In this document: in pieces, positions 21,889 to 34,011 of the stretch
How positions within the stretch are numbered: position 1 is the stretch's first letter
Layout of the letters: the number at the start of each line of letters is the position of its first letter
Source of the DNA: Eretmocerus hayati
Taxonomy: Eukaryota; Arthropoda; Insecta; Hymenoptera; Aphelinidae
Direction of reading: 5' to 3'
DNA: 64,000 nucleotides
Assembly: GCA_029851415.1 (NCBI GenBank)
Contig: CM056742.1
Location: forward strand, 87,224,748 to 87,288,747
The notes under the pieces: generated by a model
The model's database searches: none
What the model saw: only the letters and a program-made list of their open reading frames with translations
Told to the model about the DNA's origin: nothing
Made by a program: the position numbers and the translations under genes

Positions 21889-24140
21889 TTCCGGGGGGCA
21901 CTCGGTCATTGACGTCACCATCATCGTCTTCACCCCTACTCCTCCAAAAAATTCCTTCAAGTATAGGGATTCTCGTAACATCACCCCGGAGATATTGAAT
22001 GACCGTCTGCTTCGCTGTGACTGGACAGCTCTTGAAAATGCCGAAACCAGTTTGGAAGACGCAATTCACTGCTTGAATGAAAATTTAAAAATTGTTTTAG
22101 ATGAACTAGCACCGGAAAAAATTATAAACCCGCGTAAAAATGATGCTCCTCGGATTGGTCCTGAGTTGAGGGTGCTCATGAATAAGCGAAACGCGACGCG
22201 CAGGCGCTGGGAGCGCATGCAACGCAACCAGCGCAAGTGTCCTGAGCTTCAAAATGAGTACTTTCGGCTTAGCGAAGAGGTCGATCTGCGCATTGAGCAA
22301 GAACGTAATTCCTTCCTTCGAAACCATCTTTCAGACGCTCTTGATCAGAACAAGGACATCTGGAAGGAGATGCGCAATCTCGGCCTCTTGCCCAAGAGCA
22401 AAGAGGAGGAACTCCACGGTTTCACACCGGATGAGCTGAACGCTCACTTTGCGGGGGTTTCCGTTTCGCCTCACGAAAATATCAATGAAGCAATGGACGA
22501 TATTAACTCTGCACCGGAGGAGGGGTTCAAATTTAAGCCCACAAATTTCAACAATGTAGTCCTTGCTATTAAACATTTCTCCTCGCAGGCCCGTGGGGTG
22601 GATGGGATCCCCCAGAGCGTGATCGCGAAGGCTCTTCCGGCAATTGGTGATCTCATTGTACATATTTTCAATTCCTCTTTCGCTCATAGCGTTTTTCCTG
22701 AGGCTTGGAAGCAAGCGCAGCTGATTGCATTGAAAAAGACTGTAGCTCCATCAACGGTCTCGGACTTCCGTCCCATAGCGCTGCTGTGCTTCCTTTCCAA
22801 GGTTCTGGAAAAAAATTGCACATGACCGACTCACGGAGTATTTGAAAGTAGAGAAACTTCTTGATCGCTTCCAGACTGGTTTTAGGCAACACCACAGCAC
22901 CCAGACAGCTTTGCTAGAGTTGACGGATGACATCAGAGTAGGCATTGATAGGAAGAAGATCACCTTACTCCTACTATTCGACTTTAGCAAAGCCTTCGAC
23001 ACAATAACACCGTCAAAGCTGTTGAAGAAGCTCCGAAACCTTGGATTCTCAAGGTCGGCACTCCTGTGGATAAAATCATACTTACAAGGCCGCACCCAAA
23101 TAGTCACTTCAAAATCCGGTAGTTCTGATTGGCTCAAAACCAATCTGGGTGTTCCACAGGGATCCGTTCTCGGGCCTTTACTCTTCAGCTTATATGTTAA
23201 TAACTTACCTGGTTTGCTAGATGGAAAGTCGGTATATCATCTATTCTATGCGGATGATCTTCAAATTTATCTCCAAGTCGAGGAAACTAAGATCAAGGAA
23301 GGCATCACTCGGCTGGGGGAAGTAGGACGACTAATTGCTGAATGGGTCAGAACTTCCGGCCTGCGTCTCAACGCTGGCAAGACCAAGGCAATCTTCTTCA
23401 GCTCTGAGAGGAATATCAAAGACCTGATGAGAATGGACTTGCCAGGAGTTGAGATACAGGAAAGAAAGTTCATTCCGATCAGCGACACGGTCGAGAGTCT
23501 TGGTGTTACACTTGATAGTGAACTGACGTGGAAATCGCACATCGACCAAGTAACTAAGAAAGTGAATAGAGCCCTATACGGATTGCGGTTTTTTAGGGCG
23601 TGTATCACCAGACCTCTCCGAATTCGCCTAGTCGAGTCATTAGTTCAACCGCGTTTAGATTATTGCACAGTCGTGTACCTCGACGCCACGGACAAACAGC
23701 GGCAACGGATACAGCGACTGAGCAATTCATGTGTGAGGTACATTTTTGATCTTAGGAGAGACGAGCACATCACCCCGTTTAGGGAGCGTTTGGGTTGGTT
23801 ACGTACTGATTCGCGGAGAATGTACTTCGCAGCACTTTTAATGCATAAGATCATGCATCTTGGAGAACCTGGCTACCTAGTTGCGATGTTTACCAGGTAC
23901 CAATCTGAACGCCCCGCACGTGGTGATGCAGAAGAGCGGGTACTCAAGGTTCCCAATATGAGACTTGAGTACGGAAGAAGATCATTCCAGGCTCAATGTG
24001 CTCATCTGTGGAACTTTCTCCCTCCGGGCTTTCGGCAGCTGAGGAAAATATCAGTATTCAAAGAGGCCTTAAAAGATCTCCTTCTGACTCAGTCTTCTCA
24101 GAGGATTGATGTGGAGAGGAGGCATTATTCTAATCTCTAA
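21889..24140 (+). pseudogene. family A ORF2, copy A2
   Basis: The last part of the endonuclease, the linker and the whole reverse transcriptase (LLFDFSKAFDTI, VPQGSVLGPLLF, FYADDLQIYLQ). One frameshift: a run of seven A at about 22810-22816 where A5 has six, in the FLSKVLEK motif. Apart from this and the missing 5' end the frame is open to 24140, making A2 one of the younger copies. Confidence 0.9.
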
Positions 24141-24379
24141 ACTGTGATAGGTTTGGGCTCTTTTCAACCGGCGTTTCCTTTTTTAAAAGAGTTATACGTG
24201 GCTATTTCGCCACTGAATTGTAATTCCTGTGATATTTCTGCTGGCCCAAGCCTTTATATGCCTTTCTACATGAGAATGTCCTCTCTCCTCGATCGTTCTT
24301 GTGAACACTGATATATATATATATATATATGGAAATGTATTATATCATTCTCTTCCTGACTTTTATGCATCTCTCGATG

Positions 24380-24402
24380 CCTTAAAATGACTAGTCACTT
24401 TC
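24380..24402 (+). ncRNA. conserved 3' UTR hairpin of family A (A2)
   Basis: TGACTAGTCA overlapping TCAC-TTTCT-GTGA, identical to A1. TTCCTTGACCAAAAAGACAA follows, also shared among copies. Confidence 0.45.
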
Positions 24403-24545
24403 TGTGATAATTCTAATATTCCTTGACCAAAAAGACAATTATTTATACTTTTTATATATTTATTATGTAGGTGTAACATATGTGACATATGCCACTGTAT
24501 TTTTCAATTTTGCCCTCGGGCGAATAAAGGTTATCTATCTATCTA

Positions 24546-24546
<1 letters not shown>

Positions 24547-24600
<54 letters not shown>
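24547..24600. repeat. (CT)n microsatellite after A2
   Basis: A near-pure CT run, followed by a T tract and the 5' junction of A3. Confidence 0.95.
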
Positions 24601-24607
<7 letters not shown>

Positions 24608-24608
<1 letters not shown>

Positions 24609-26536
24609 CTCCTCACAGGCTCGCGGGGTAGATGGAATCCCTCAAAGCGTGATCGCGAAAGCTCTCCCGGCGATTGGTGATCTTATTGTACATATTTTCA
24701 ACTCCTCTTTCGCTCACAGCATCTTTCCTGAGACTTGGGAGCAAGCACAGCTGATTGCGCTAAAAAAGACTGTAGCTACATCATCAGTCTCGGACTTCCG
24801 TCCTATTGCGCTCTTGTGCTTCCTCTCCAAGGTTCTCGAAAAGATTGCACACGACCAAATCACGGAGTACTTGAAGAAAGAAAAATTATTAGATGGCTTC
24901 CAGGCTGGTTTCAGACAACACCACAGTACCCAGACAGCTTTGTTGAAATTGACTGATGACATCAGACTAGGTATAGATAGGAAGAAGATCACCCTTTTAC
25001 TACTCTTCGACTTCAGCAAAGCATTTGACACGATATCACCAACAAAACTTCTGAGTAAACTGCGACAACTTGGTTTCTCGCGTTCGGCACTCTTGTGGAT
25101 TTAATCATATTTACAAGGTCGCACCCAGCTAGTCACCTCCAAGGATGGTAATTCTGATTGGCTCGCAATCAATCTGGGTGTTCCGCAGGGTTCTGTTCTC
25201 GGGCCCTTACTCTTTAGTTTGGACGTCAATGACTTGCCTGGGCTACTGAACGGAAAGTCGGTAGATCATCTCTTTTACGCTGATGACCTCCAAATTTATC
25301 TCCAAATCGAGAAAAATAAGATCAGGGAGGGCATCGCTCGACTGGGAGAAATCGGACGACTGGTTGCTGATTGGGCTATGGGCTCCGGCCTGCGTCTCAA
25401 CGCTGGTAAAACCAAGGCAATCTTTTTCTCTTCCGAGAGGAATATCAAGGATCTGAAAAGGATGGATTTGCCAGGTGTTGAGATACAGGATGGAGTTTCT
25501 GTTCCTTTCAGTGACACAGTCGTGAGTCTTGGTGTTGTATTAGACAGCGAATTATCGTGGAAACCGCAAATGAATCAAGTGACGAAGAAAGTCAACAGGG
25601 CCCTGTACGGTTTGCGGTTCTTCGGGGCATGCATCACCGGGACTCTCCGGGTTCGACTGGTCGAGGCGATAGTACAACCCCATCTAGACTATTGTACGGT
25701 CGTGTATCTTGACGCCAGACGAACAGCGGCAACGGCTACAAAGACTAAATAACTCATTTGTGAGATACATATTTGATCTTAGGAGAGACGAGCACATCAC
25801 TCCGTTCAGGGAAAACTTGGATTGGCTGCGTACTGATTCGCGGCGAATGTACTTTGCAGGCATTATCATGTATAAGATCATGTACATGAGGGAATCTGGT
25901 TACCTGTCTGCAATGTTTACCAAGCACCAATCCGAGCGCCCCGTGCGGGGAGATGCACAAGAGCAGGAACTCAAAGTCCCCAAAGTGAGACTTGAATATG
26001 GAAGAAGATCTTTCCAAGTTCAATGCGCTCACTTCTGGAACTTTCTCCCTTCAGGCATTCGGCAAATTCAGAAGATCTCATTTTTCAAAGAAGCTGTGAA
26101 AGAGTTTCTCTTATCACAACCATCCCAGAGGATTGATATGGATAACAAACAATACTTTAACCTCTGATAGGCTTGGGCTCTTTCCCATTAGGCTTTCAAT
26201 TATAACTTAGTTATGCGTGGCCTTCCCGCCATTGACTGAAACTTCTGTGATAATTTTCCGAGCCCACTGTCCTTTTATATGTACAAAAATGTTTTATATT
26301 TTCTTGCTCCTTTTTTGCTATCTTTACCTGTATAAGAAATAGTGTAATTTGACTTTCTACGCACCTTGCAGTGCTTCAAAATGACTAGTCACTTGATGTG
26401 ATAATACAATGTCCTTGACCAAAACGACAAATTTCACGAATGTGATATGTATTTATTATGAGTGACATATGTACCATATGTAACAGAATTTTTAATTTTT
26501 GCCTCTGAGCAAATAAAGGATATCAATCAATCAATC
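24608..26536 (+). mobile_element. family A retrotransposon, 5'-truncated copy A3
   Basis: It starts inside the reverse transcriptase region and ends with a 3' UTR and an (ATCA)n tail at 26521-26536, directly followed by A4. It is the most diverged of the four plus-strand copies. Confidence 0.9.
24649..26167 (+). pseudogene. family A ORF2, copy A3
   Basis: Reverse transcriptase and carboxyl region (FRPIALLCFLSKVLEK, FDFSKAFDTI, VPQGSVLGPLLF, FYADDLQIYLQ). An in-frame TAA at 25102-25104 replaces the AAA Lys of other copies. Near 25715 two bases are lost from GCCACGGACGAA, shifting the frame for the remainder, which stays open to 26167. Confidence 0.9.
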
Positions 26537-27700
26537 TCTCTGACTCAGCCTTCTGACACCAAGTGGGTGCTGATAGCGCAGACTACTCTGGACCTTTTTT
26601 ACCGACAGTACGAAATGCTCCAGAATCAGCTTGACGAGATAAGAACTCTCTTGAGCCGACATGGCAATGCCTTTATGTCTCCACCTCCCACCCCAGCAGT
26701 GAACGAGGTGGATGACCGACTGTTGGCACGCATGTCATCTCTCGAGCACCTTATCGAGAGGCAGAACTCCAGGCTGGAGGAGCTATGCTCAGATCGTCAG
26801 CTTCTTCTGGAGCAAAATTCCGTTATGAAAGGCCAGATTTCTAGCCTGACCGATTTATTAACAGGTAGCCAGAGTGGTCTGCGAAACAATAGAATTATTA
26901 TTGATGAGAATAGTAAAGCCGAATCGACACATCAATCCTCTCGTTCCATAATTCCACCCACAATAGATATATCCCCCCAACCACAGGGTGGGAGGCAGGG
27001 GCAGGGACCTATCAGTGATGGTCTTGAGCCCTGTAAACTAATAATTAATGGTGCTTTAACAAAAGACTCTGTGGCCTCGCCAACAGTGATACGTAATATC
27101 TCTTTCGCAGTGCTCAAGACCATCTTTCCACGTCTGGAGAGAGAAGACATTGCTGATGTTTCTGTTCTGCCACCAGCGCGTGTGTCTGGGAGCACACCGA
27201 ATAGTGGATCCGATTCATCTTCAAATCCCTCTGCTGCCGATTCACGCACACCTCCCTCATGCGTGGTCCAACTCTCCAGAAGTCGTTTAGTTAAGGAGGT
27301 GGTTCAGGCCAAACGCTCAATCACCCATAATTATTTCACGGCGAATAACATCCAGCCGGATTTGCTTGACCCCGATACCAAAGCTCACGTGCCAGATCGT
27401 AAGATCTACGTAAACGAAATGCTCCCCCGTGAAAAATACAAAGAATATATACGCTTGAGGTCCGTCGCACGCGGGTTGGGCTTGAAATACGTCTGGCACA
27501 GCGGCGGACGTTTCTGGGTTAGGCGAAAAAATGGTGATCGAGCACATACGTTTGAATCTCTCGCGGATCTGCAGGTCATCCAAACGGCCTGTCGAAGTAT
27601 TCGAAAACCCACTAGTGCGTCCTCAAACAACACCCAGGGATGCACCTCCTCTCCGGAGCAGAGTGGTATTTCGGCAGCAGATCCAGTGAGAACTCCTTGA
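26537..27700 (+). pseudogene. family A ORF1, copy A4 (amino end missing)
   Basis: The frame is open upstream into the 3' UTR of A3 by chance, so the apparent start is not real. It encodes the coiled coil (DRLLARMSSLEHLIERQNSR) and the FP-like carboxyl domain (CKLIING, VPDRKIYVNEMLPREKYKEY, YVWHSGGRFWVRRK). It ends ...VRTP with TGA at 27698-27700, then CTG, in the same frame as ORF2. Confidence 0.85.
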
Positions 27701-27703
27701 CTG
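27698..27703 (+). promoter_or_regulatory. candidate readthrough stop TGA-CTG between ORF1 and ORF2 (A4)
   Basis: TGA followed by CTG AAT. ORF2 continues in the same frame through 14 codons (27701-27742) to the endonuclease, with no ATG. See the A5 site, which has the stronger TGA-CTA-G context. Confidence 0.6.
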
Positions 27704-30627
27704 AATATAGCTGCTGAGGAGCGACGAGGGAGTGGTGGTTTCTTGAAAGCGGGGTTTATCAACCTTAACTCTCTGACAGATAAGATTGAGCATCTACGCT
27801 TGCTCGTTGCTAACGATCCCTCCTACCATCTTTTTGGGAAGGCTGAGTCAAAGCTAGATGAGCATGTGGATGACAGTCTCGTTCAGATCCCGGGCTTTTC
27901 ATCATTGAGACACGATCGAAACAGAGAGGGCGGTGGGATTGCCTTGTATGTACGCAATGATTTCAAAGTAGAGAAACTTGTTTCATCAAACACTTTTGGT
28001 CCGGGGAAACCTGGTGTGCCTGAATTTCTTTCCTGTAGCGTGCAGCAGGGCAATTCCCCTCCAATATTAGTCGGAGTGATCTACAGGCCTCCGAGAATCG
28101 CCATGCAGAAGGACGATGGGTTATTTGGCTCATTACGCCGACTGTGTGGTGATTACAGCCATAAAATTATAATGGGAGATCTGAATGCAGACATGTTGGA
28201 CGCTGCTCACCCTGACACCAAAACTCTGACTGCACTGACAGAAGAACTTGCCTTGCAGATAGTGCAGCATGGCCCGACTCACCAACACGCCCCAAATGTA
28301 TCGCACGCATGGATTGATCATATTTACGTAGATGACAATGACATCATTACTGACTTTCAAAATAGACTCCTGCCCAGTTTCGGCAGGCACTCGGTCATAG
28401 ACGTCACCATCAACGTCTTTACTCCCACTCCGCCAAAAAATACCTTCACTTATAGGGATTTTCGTAACATCACTCAGGAAACGCTGAATGACCGTCTGCT
28501 TCGCTGCGACTGGACAGCTCTTGAAAATGCTGAAATCAGTTCGGAAGACGCAATTCACTGCTTAAATGAGAACTTGAAGACTGTTATAGATGAATTAGCG
28601 CCGGAAAGAACTATCAACCCGCGAAAAAATGATGCTCCTTGGATTGGTCCTGAGTTGAAGGTACTCATGAGAAGCGAGATGCGACGCGCAGGCGCTGGGA
28701 GCGGAATCAACGCAACCAGCGAAAGTGTCCTGTGCTTCAAAGTGAGTACTTCCGGCTAAGCGAAGAGGTCGAACTGCGCATGGAACAAGAGCGTAACTCC
28801 TTCCTTCAAAACCAACTCTCAGACGCTCTTGATCAACATAAGAACATTCGGAAGGAAATGCGCAACCTCGGCCTCCTGCCTAAAAGCAAAGAGGAGGAAC
28901 TTCATGGTTTCACACCGGATGAGTTGAACGCTCACTTTGCGGGAGTTTCCGTTTTGCCCAACGAAAATATAGACGATGCAATGGACGATATAAATTCGGC
29001 CTCAGGGGAGGGTTTTGAGTTCAAGCCCACAAATTACAGTGATGTAGTCCTTGCTATTAAACATTTCTCTTCACAGGCCCGTGGGACGGACGGGATACCC
29101 CAAAGCGTGATCGCGAAGGCTCTTCCGGCTATTGGTGATCTTATTGTACATATTCTCAACTCCTCTTTCGCTCATAGTACTTTTCCCGGAGCTTGGAAGC
29201 GAGCACAGCTGATTGCATTAAAAAAGACTACAGCTCCATCAACAGTCTCAGATTTTCGTCCTATAGCGCTTCTCTGCTTCCTTGCCAAGGTCCTGGGAAA
29301 AATCGCACACGACCAAATCACGGAGTATTTACAACAAGGAAAATTACAAGATCGCTTCCAGACTGGTTTCAGGCGATACCATAGCATCCAGACAGCTCTA
29401 CTAAAGTTGACAGACGACATCACAGTAGGTATTGACAAGAAAAAGATCACCTTGCTCCTGCTTTTTGACTTTAGTAAAGCATTTGACACAATATCACCAT
29501 CGAAGCTGTTGAGCAAACTTCGAAATCTTGGCCTTTCGAGATCGGCACTTCTGTGGATAAAATCATACTTACAAGGTCGCACCCAAAAAGTCACTTCAAG
29601 ATCTGGTAATTCTGATTGGCTCTACACCAATCTGGGTGTTCCACAGGGTTCCGTTCTCGGGCCTCCACTCTTCAGCTTATATGCCAATGGATTACCTGGT
29701 TTGCTAGACGGAAAGTCGGTGCATCATCTATTTTATGCGGATGATCTCCAAATTTACCTCCAAGTCGAGAAGACTAAGATCAGGGAGGGCATCGCCCGAC
29801 TAGGTGAAATAGGACGACTAGTTGCTGAATGGGCCGAGAATTCTGGCCTGTGTCTCAACGCTGCCAAGACCAAGGCAATCTACTTCAGCTCTGAGAGGAA
29901 TATCAAAGATCTGAAGAGGATGGACTTGCCAGGGGTTGAAATACAGGATGGGAAGTTCATCCCGTTCAGTGACACGGTCGTGAGTCTCGGTGTTACACTT
30001 GATAGTAAACTGACGTGGAAGCCGCACATTGATCAAGTAACAAAGAAAGTCAACAGAGCCCTATACGCATTGCGGTTTTTCAGGGCGTGTATCACCAGAC
30101 CTCTCCGAATTCGCCTGGTCGAGTCCTTGGTTCAACCGCATCTAGATTATTGCACGGTCGTGTACCTCGACGCCACGGACGAACAGCGGCAACGGATACA
30201 GCGACTAAGCAATTCATGTGTGAGGTTCATTTTTGATCTTAGGAGAGACGAGCACATCACCCCGTTTAGGGAGCGTTTGGGTTGGTTACGTACTGATTCG
30301 CGGAGAATGTACTTCGCAGCTCTGTTAATGCACAAGATCATGCACTTAGGAGAGCCTGGCTACCTAGCTGCGGTGTTCACCAGGTACCAATCCGAACGCC
30401 CTGCACGCGGTGATGCAGAGGAGCGGGTACTCAAGGTTCCCAATATGAGACTTGAGTACGGAAGAAGATCGTTCCAGGTTCAATGTGCTCATTTGTGGAA
30501 CATTCTCCCTCCGGGCTTTCGGCAGCTGGGGAAAACATCACTATTCAAAGAATCCCTAAAAATTTTCTTACCAACCCAGTCTCCGCAGAAGATTGATGTG
30601 GAGAAGAGGCATTATTCTAATCTGTAA
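27701..30627 (+). pseudogene. family A ORF2, copy A4
   Basis: Nearly intact endonuclease (AESKLDEHVDD, MGDLNADML, WIDHIYVDD) and reverse transcriptase (FRPIALLCFLAKVLGK, LLFDFSKAFDTI, VPQGSVLGPPLF, FYADDLQIYLQ). One frameshift near 28668, where ATGAATAAGCGAG of other copies reads ATGAGAAGCGAG. The two frames are open to about 28759 and from about 28680 to 30627. No ATG precedes the endonuclease in this frame. Confidence 0.9.
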
Positions 30628-30785
30628 TGGGGAGGGTTCTTTTCTAGCTTAGTACTTTTTACATGTGACCTTAGTCACCCAGTTGGTGATCTATATCTGT
30701 GATATTAGTGCGAACCCTTGCCCCTTTTTCTTTATCACTATATATCTAGTTCCATGAGTGTTTGAATAGTCTTTGAGTATACACC

Positions 30786-30808
30786 CTGACTAGTCACGAA
30801 TTGTGATA
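30786..30808 (+). ncRNA. conserved 3' UTR hairpin of family A (A4)
   Basis: CTGACTAGTCAC-GAATT-GTGATA: the same stem and palindrome as A1-A3 with a different loop. TGTCCTTGACCAAAC follows. Confidence 0.45.
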
Positions 30809-30960
30809 CTTATTGTCCTTGACCAAACCAGTAATCGACTGAATTTATTATTATTTTGTGTACATATATCTCTTTCTTTTCTAATACATGTTACTATATT
30901 GTAATGGACATATGTAAGTGTATGTAATGATATTTTTGTCTTTGGACGAATAAGAGGACA

Positions 30961-30964
<4 letters not shown>

Positions 30965-31000
<36 letters not shown>
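30965..31000. repeat. (CT)n microsatellite between A4 and B3 tails
   Basis: The A4 tail runs into (CT)18, then T-rich sequence that is the poly-A of minus-strand B3: a second tail-to-tail pair. Confidence 0.95.
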
Positions 31001-31009
<9 letters not shown>

Positions 31010-31738
31010 TCTTTTTTTTTTTTAGGTGGTTGTAGGGTGAATACGCTGCGACGTAGCCACAGAGAGGTTCCGGACGGACAATTACGCCTGGCCGATACTT
31101 CTCAAGGCTTCCGGGCTGGATTCCGCATCGATGCGGCCATCCGTACCAGATGAACCCTCTCTCCCTTCCCCTTTGGCGCTGGCCATCGGACAAGGGAGAG
31201 ATCCACCAACTTACCAATCCGGCCCCGGCACCGCGTGAGCATTACTTCAGGGCCGGCGGCGTCTCGCGCTCAGGATCGAGCGTCTCTCTTCTCACGACTC
31301 GCAGGTGATGTTTCCCTTTCTTCGATCTTCTTCCATCTCTTCATTCTTCATCTTCTTTCTTCTCTCTTCTTTCTTCTTTCTTCCCTCTTCAGTGCATCAG
31401 ATTCCTCCTGGAATCATTTGGGCCTCTTCTGTTTCAATCGGCAGAGTCACTGTGATTCGCCTGCTTCGAGGCGCCTTACTTCCCTCTCTTTCTCCTCTTT
31501 GCGGGTCATCACCAGTTTGATGTATCCGGTGAGTCTATCCCATGTCTCCTGGTTGCGGAGCAAGTATGGGACGAGATTCTCAGGTGTTAGTTGAGCACCC
31601 AGCCATTCATCCAGCTCGGCGCGCTCTCTCCGGGTGTTGCTGCACTTGAACAGGGCATATTCGGCGTCATCCCATTCGTCCCCGCATGACTGACATGCTG
31701 GGGTCGTCCTCTTCTTGAACTGGGGTCGTCCTCTTCTT
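31001..31738 (-). mobile_element. family B retrotransposon, 5'-truncated copy B3
   Basis: On the minus strand, from a (GA)n run through the end of ORF2 to a 3' UTR and poly-A (31001-31023). The last 200 bases of the UTR differ from B1/B2/B4 except near the very end (AAGGTGGTT), so B3 belongs to another subfamily. At the 5' junction a 22-base piece (TTCAAGAAGAGGACGACCCC...) is present twice in tandem. Confidence 0.85.
31447..31737 (-). pseudogene. ORF2 carboxyl end of copy B3
   Basis: It encodes CQSCGDEWDDAEYALFKC and the terminal helix. The preceding long Arg-Glu run is translated (GA)n and not part of the protein. It ends GESQ where the other copies have GELQ. Confidence 0.8.
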
Positions 31739-31739
31739 G

Positions 31740-31821
<82 letters not shown>
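31739..31821. repeat. (CT)n microsatellite between B3 and A5
   Basis: About 80 bases of CT. It forms the 5' junction of both the minus-strand B3 (as GA on its sense strand) and the plus-strand A5 (as CT). Confidence 0.95.
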
Positions 31822-31824
<3 letters not shown>

Positions 31825-32120
31825 GGCGGTAAGTGTTTCCACACGCATCTAACATCGCTCCGTGCTTGAACATCTCTTTAACCATCAAAACGTCGTCCCG
31901 AGTGGCACTTTTTTGCAGATTGGACTTCCTCCTGCAGGCTCATACCACTGGAGCATCACTGCATGGCTCCTGCTCGAGCCTGGGAGGAATAATTCCAATT
32001 CTGCAACTCCAACAACAACATCGAGTTGGCAGTGCCTGGCGCCGAAAGTGAGCTTTGTGCGCATGCTCGGAGGTCGTCTGCTACGCTGGCCTGCTTCGCT
32101 GTCTTGCTGTCTGCTGCACG

Positions 32121-34005
32121 ATGAGCGACAACACCTGCTGCGTCTGCAACAACACCTCACGCGCGGGCAGCAGAGAATCCGGCACTTGCAAAAGATCAGC
32201 ACATGTCAAGTGCTCGAAATCATCTCAAGGAGCAGTGACATGCAAAAAATGTCTGCAGGTGAGCAAAATTCCAGCCGCGCAATTATCATCAAGTGCATCG
32301 AAGCAGACGACTTCGACTTCTCGCCTCAGCACGCAAACAGCCAGAGAGAGAAAGAAGGAGAATACTACCTCGCATAGACGTGTGAGTAATCAGCCCATCT
32401 CACACACACGGCTCAGCTCGCATGCTGCATCAGCACTTTCTTCCCCCGCTCCGCATACCAGGGCCGCGGGCCGCAGCGCAAAGCCCCGTACCACCAATGC
32501 CTCTCTATCCAACTCCGGGAGTCTACAGCTTGCGCTAGCGGGGGGGGGGGGGGTACTCTATCGCCTGCTGTTTCGTCTCCGTCATGTGGTGCCACCTCCC
32601 GCCAGTCCACCGGTTTAGAGCCCGCGAATATTCAAAAGCAGCAAACAGATGCGCGGCCCACCACTACCACACCCAGTCGCTGCTCACTACACCTCCTCTT
32701 GGCCACGCTGTCGGGCGGATGGAGAGCAACAGCCCCATCTCGAAAACTACACCACCTCTTGGCCACGTTGTAGGGTCGACGGAGAGCAACAGCCTCAACG
32801 TCTCGGAACGACCTGCAACATCACCAACTTCGACGGCGACGGATTCGCCTGACACCAAATGGGTACTCATAGCGCAGACTACTCTCGACCTCTTTTATGA
32901 TCAATATGCGCTACTCCAGAACGAGCTTGACGAAATAAAATCTCTCGTGAGGCGACAAAACGTTGCCGTTTCCTCTCCACCTCTCACGCCAGCAGTGAAT
33001 GAGGTGGATGATCACCTATTGGCACGTGTATCCTCTCTCGAGAGACTCATAGAGAAGCAAAGCTCCCAGCTGGAGGAGCTCCGCTTGGATCGCCAGCTTC
33101 TTCTGGAGCAGAACTCTACCATGAAAAGCCAGTTTTCCACTCTGACTGAGCTATTAATAGGTCGTGAGAGTAGTCAGCGAGATAGCGAATGTAGTAGAAT
33201 TGAGAATAGTAATGTCGAATCGACACATCAATCTTCGATTCCTATTATTACACCTAGGATGGACAAGTTCCCTCATTCACACGCTGGGGAGCAAGGACGG
33301 GGACACGGCAGTGACGGTCTTGAGTGCTGTAAATTAATTATTAATGGTATTTTGAAAGAAAATTCTAAGGCCTCGCCGGTACAGGTATCTGATATTGCCT
33401 ACGCAGTGCTCAAGTCCGTACTCCCCTCACTGGAGAGGGTAGACATTGCTGATGTCCAGGTCCTGCAAACTGGGCGTGCGTCTGGGGAAAAGCCTCCAAC
33501 AGGTATTTGCGACTCGGTTCCATCTCCTCGAGCCCCAGCTGCCACCCCGCGCACTCTACCATCGTGCATAGTCCAACTCTCCAGTAGTCGACTAGTCGGG
33601 AAAGTGATTCGGGCTAAACGTTCAATCACCAATAATTATTTCACGGCTGACAATATCCAGCCTGACTTACTCGACCCAGATACGAAAGCTCATGTGCCAG
33701 ACCGTAAAATCTTTATAAATGAGATGCTCCCCCGTGAGAAATACAAAGAATACATACGCTTGAGGTCGATTGCACGCGGTTTGGGTTTAAAATACGTCTG
33801 GCACAGTGGCGGACGTTTCTGGGTTAGACGGAAAAATGGTGAGCGAGCGCATACGTTCGAATCTCTCGCTGATATGCAGGTCATTCAAACGGCCTGTAGA
33901 AGTGCTCCAGAACGTGCTCGTGCGTCTTCTAATAACACCCAGAGCTGTACTACCGTTCCGGAGCAGAGTAGAGTTTCGGCAGCAGAATCAGCGAAGACTC
34001 CTTGA
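32121..34005 (+). pseudogene. family A ORF1 (PHD-like finger, coiled coil, FP-like domain), copy A5
   Basis: The start is ATG 32121 (MSDNTCCVCNNTS); a longer frame lacks an upstream ATG. Residues 6-47 form a PHD-like zinc finger (CCVC, C, HVKC, CKKC), common in CR1-group ORF1s. A Ser/Thr/Pro-rich linker, a coiled coil (DHLLARVSSLERLIEKQSSQ, near 33007) and the basic FP-like carboxyl domain (VPDRKIFINEMLPREKYKEY, GRFWVRRK) follow. A run of 14 G at 32540-32553, where A1 has six, shifts the frame. The protein presumably binds element RNA. It ends ...AKTP, TGA at 34003-34005. Confidence 0.85.
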
Positions 34006-34011
34006 CTAGAT
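34003..34011 (+). promoter_or_regulatory. candidate programmed readthrough site TGA-CTA-G (A5)
   Basis: The ORF1 stop is TGA followed by CTAG, the sequence context known to promote UGA readthrough in some viral and animal genes. The frame continues open for 14 codons (34006-34047), then the endonuclease (KAGFINLNSL). The first residue sometimes called Met here is a TTG codon; no ATG lies between the stop and the endonuclease. A1 and A4 have TGA-CTG at the same place with the same spacing and a conserved AEERRG in the linker. Confidence 0.65.

Larger units (their letters stand above)
21879..24546 (+). mobile_element. family A retrotransposon, 5'-truncated copy A2
   Basis: It starts at the end of a (CT)n run inside the endonuclease domain (GGCACTCGGTCATTGACGTC). 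The rest of ORF2 and the 3' UTR follow, ending CGAATAAAGGTTATC(TATC)n and then (CT)n. An AT microsatellite lies in the UTR near 24311. Confidence 0.9.
26537..30964 (+). mobile_element. family A retrotransposon, copy A4
   Basis: 5'-truncated within ORF1; it joins the tail of A3 through ATCTCTCTGACTCAG. It keeps ORF1's coiled coil and carboxyl domain, the complete ORF2 and a 3' UTR ending GGACGAATAAGAGGACATCTATCT, then (CT)n. Its 3' UTR groups with A5 rather than with A1-A3. Confidence 0.9.

Noticed and set aside
31447..31848. Proteins with long Arg-Glu repeats
   Set aside because: Translated (GA)n microsatellite running into the true end of family B ORF2; the same occurs at 14890, 15814 and 21788.
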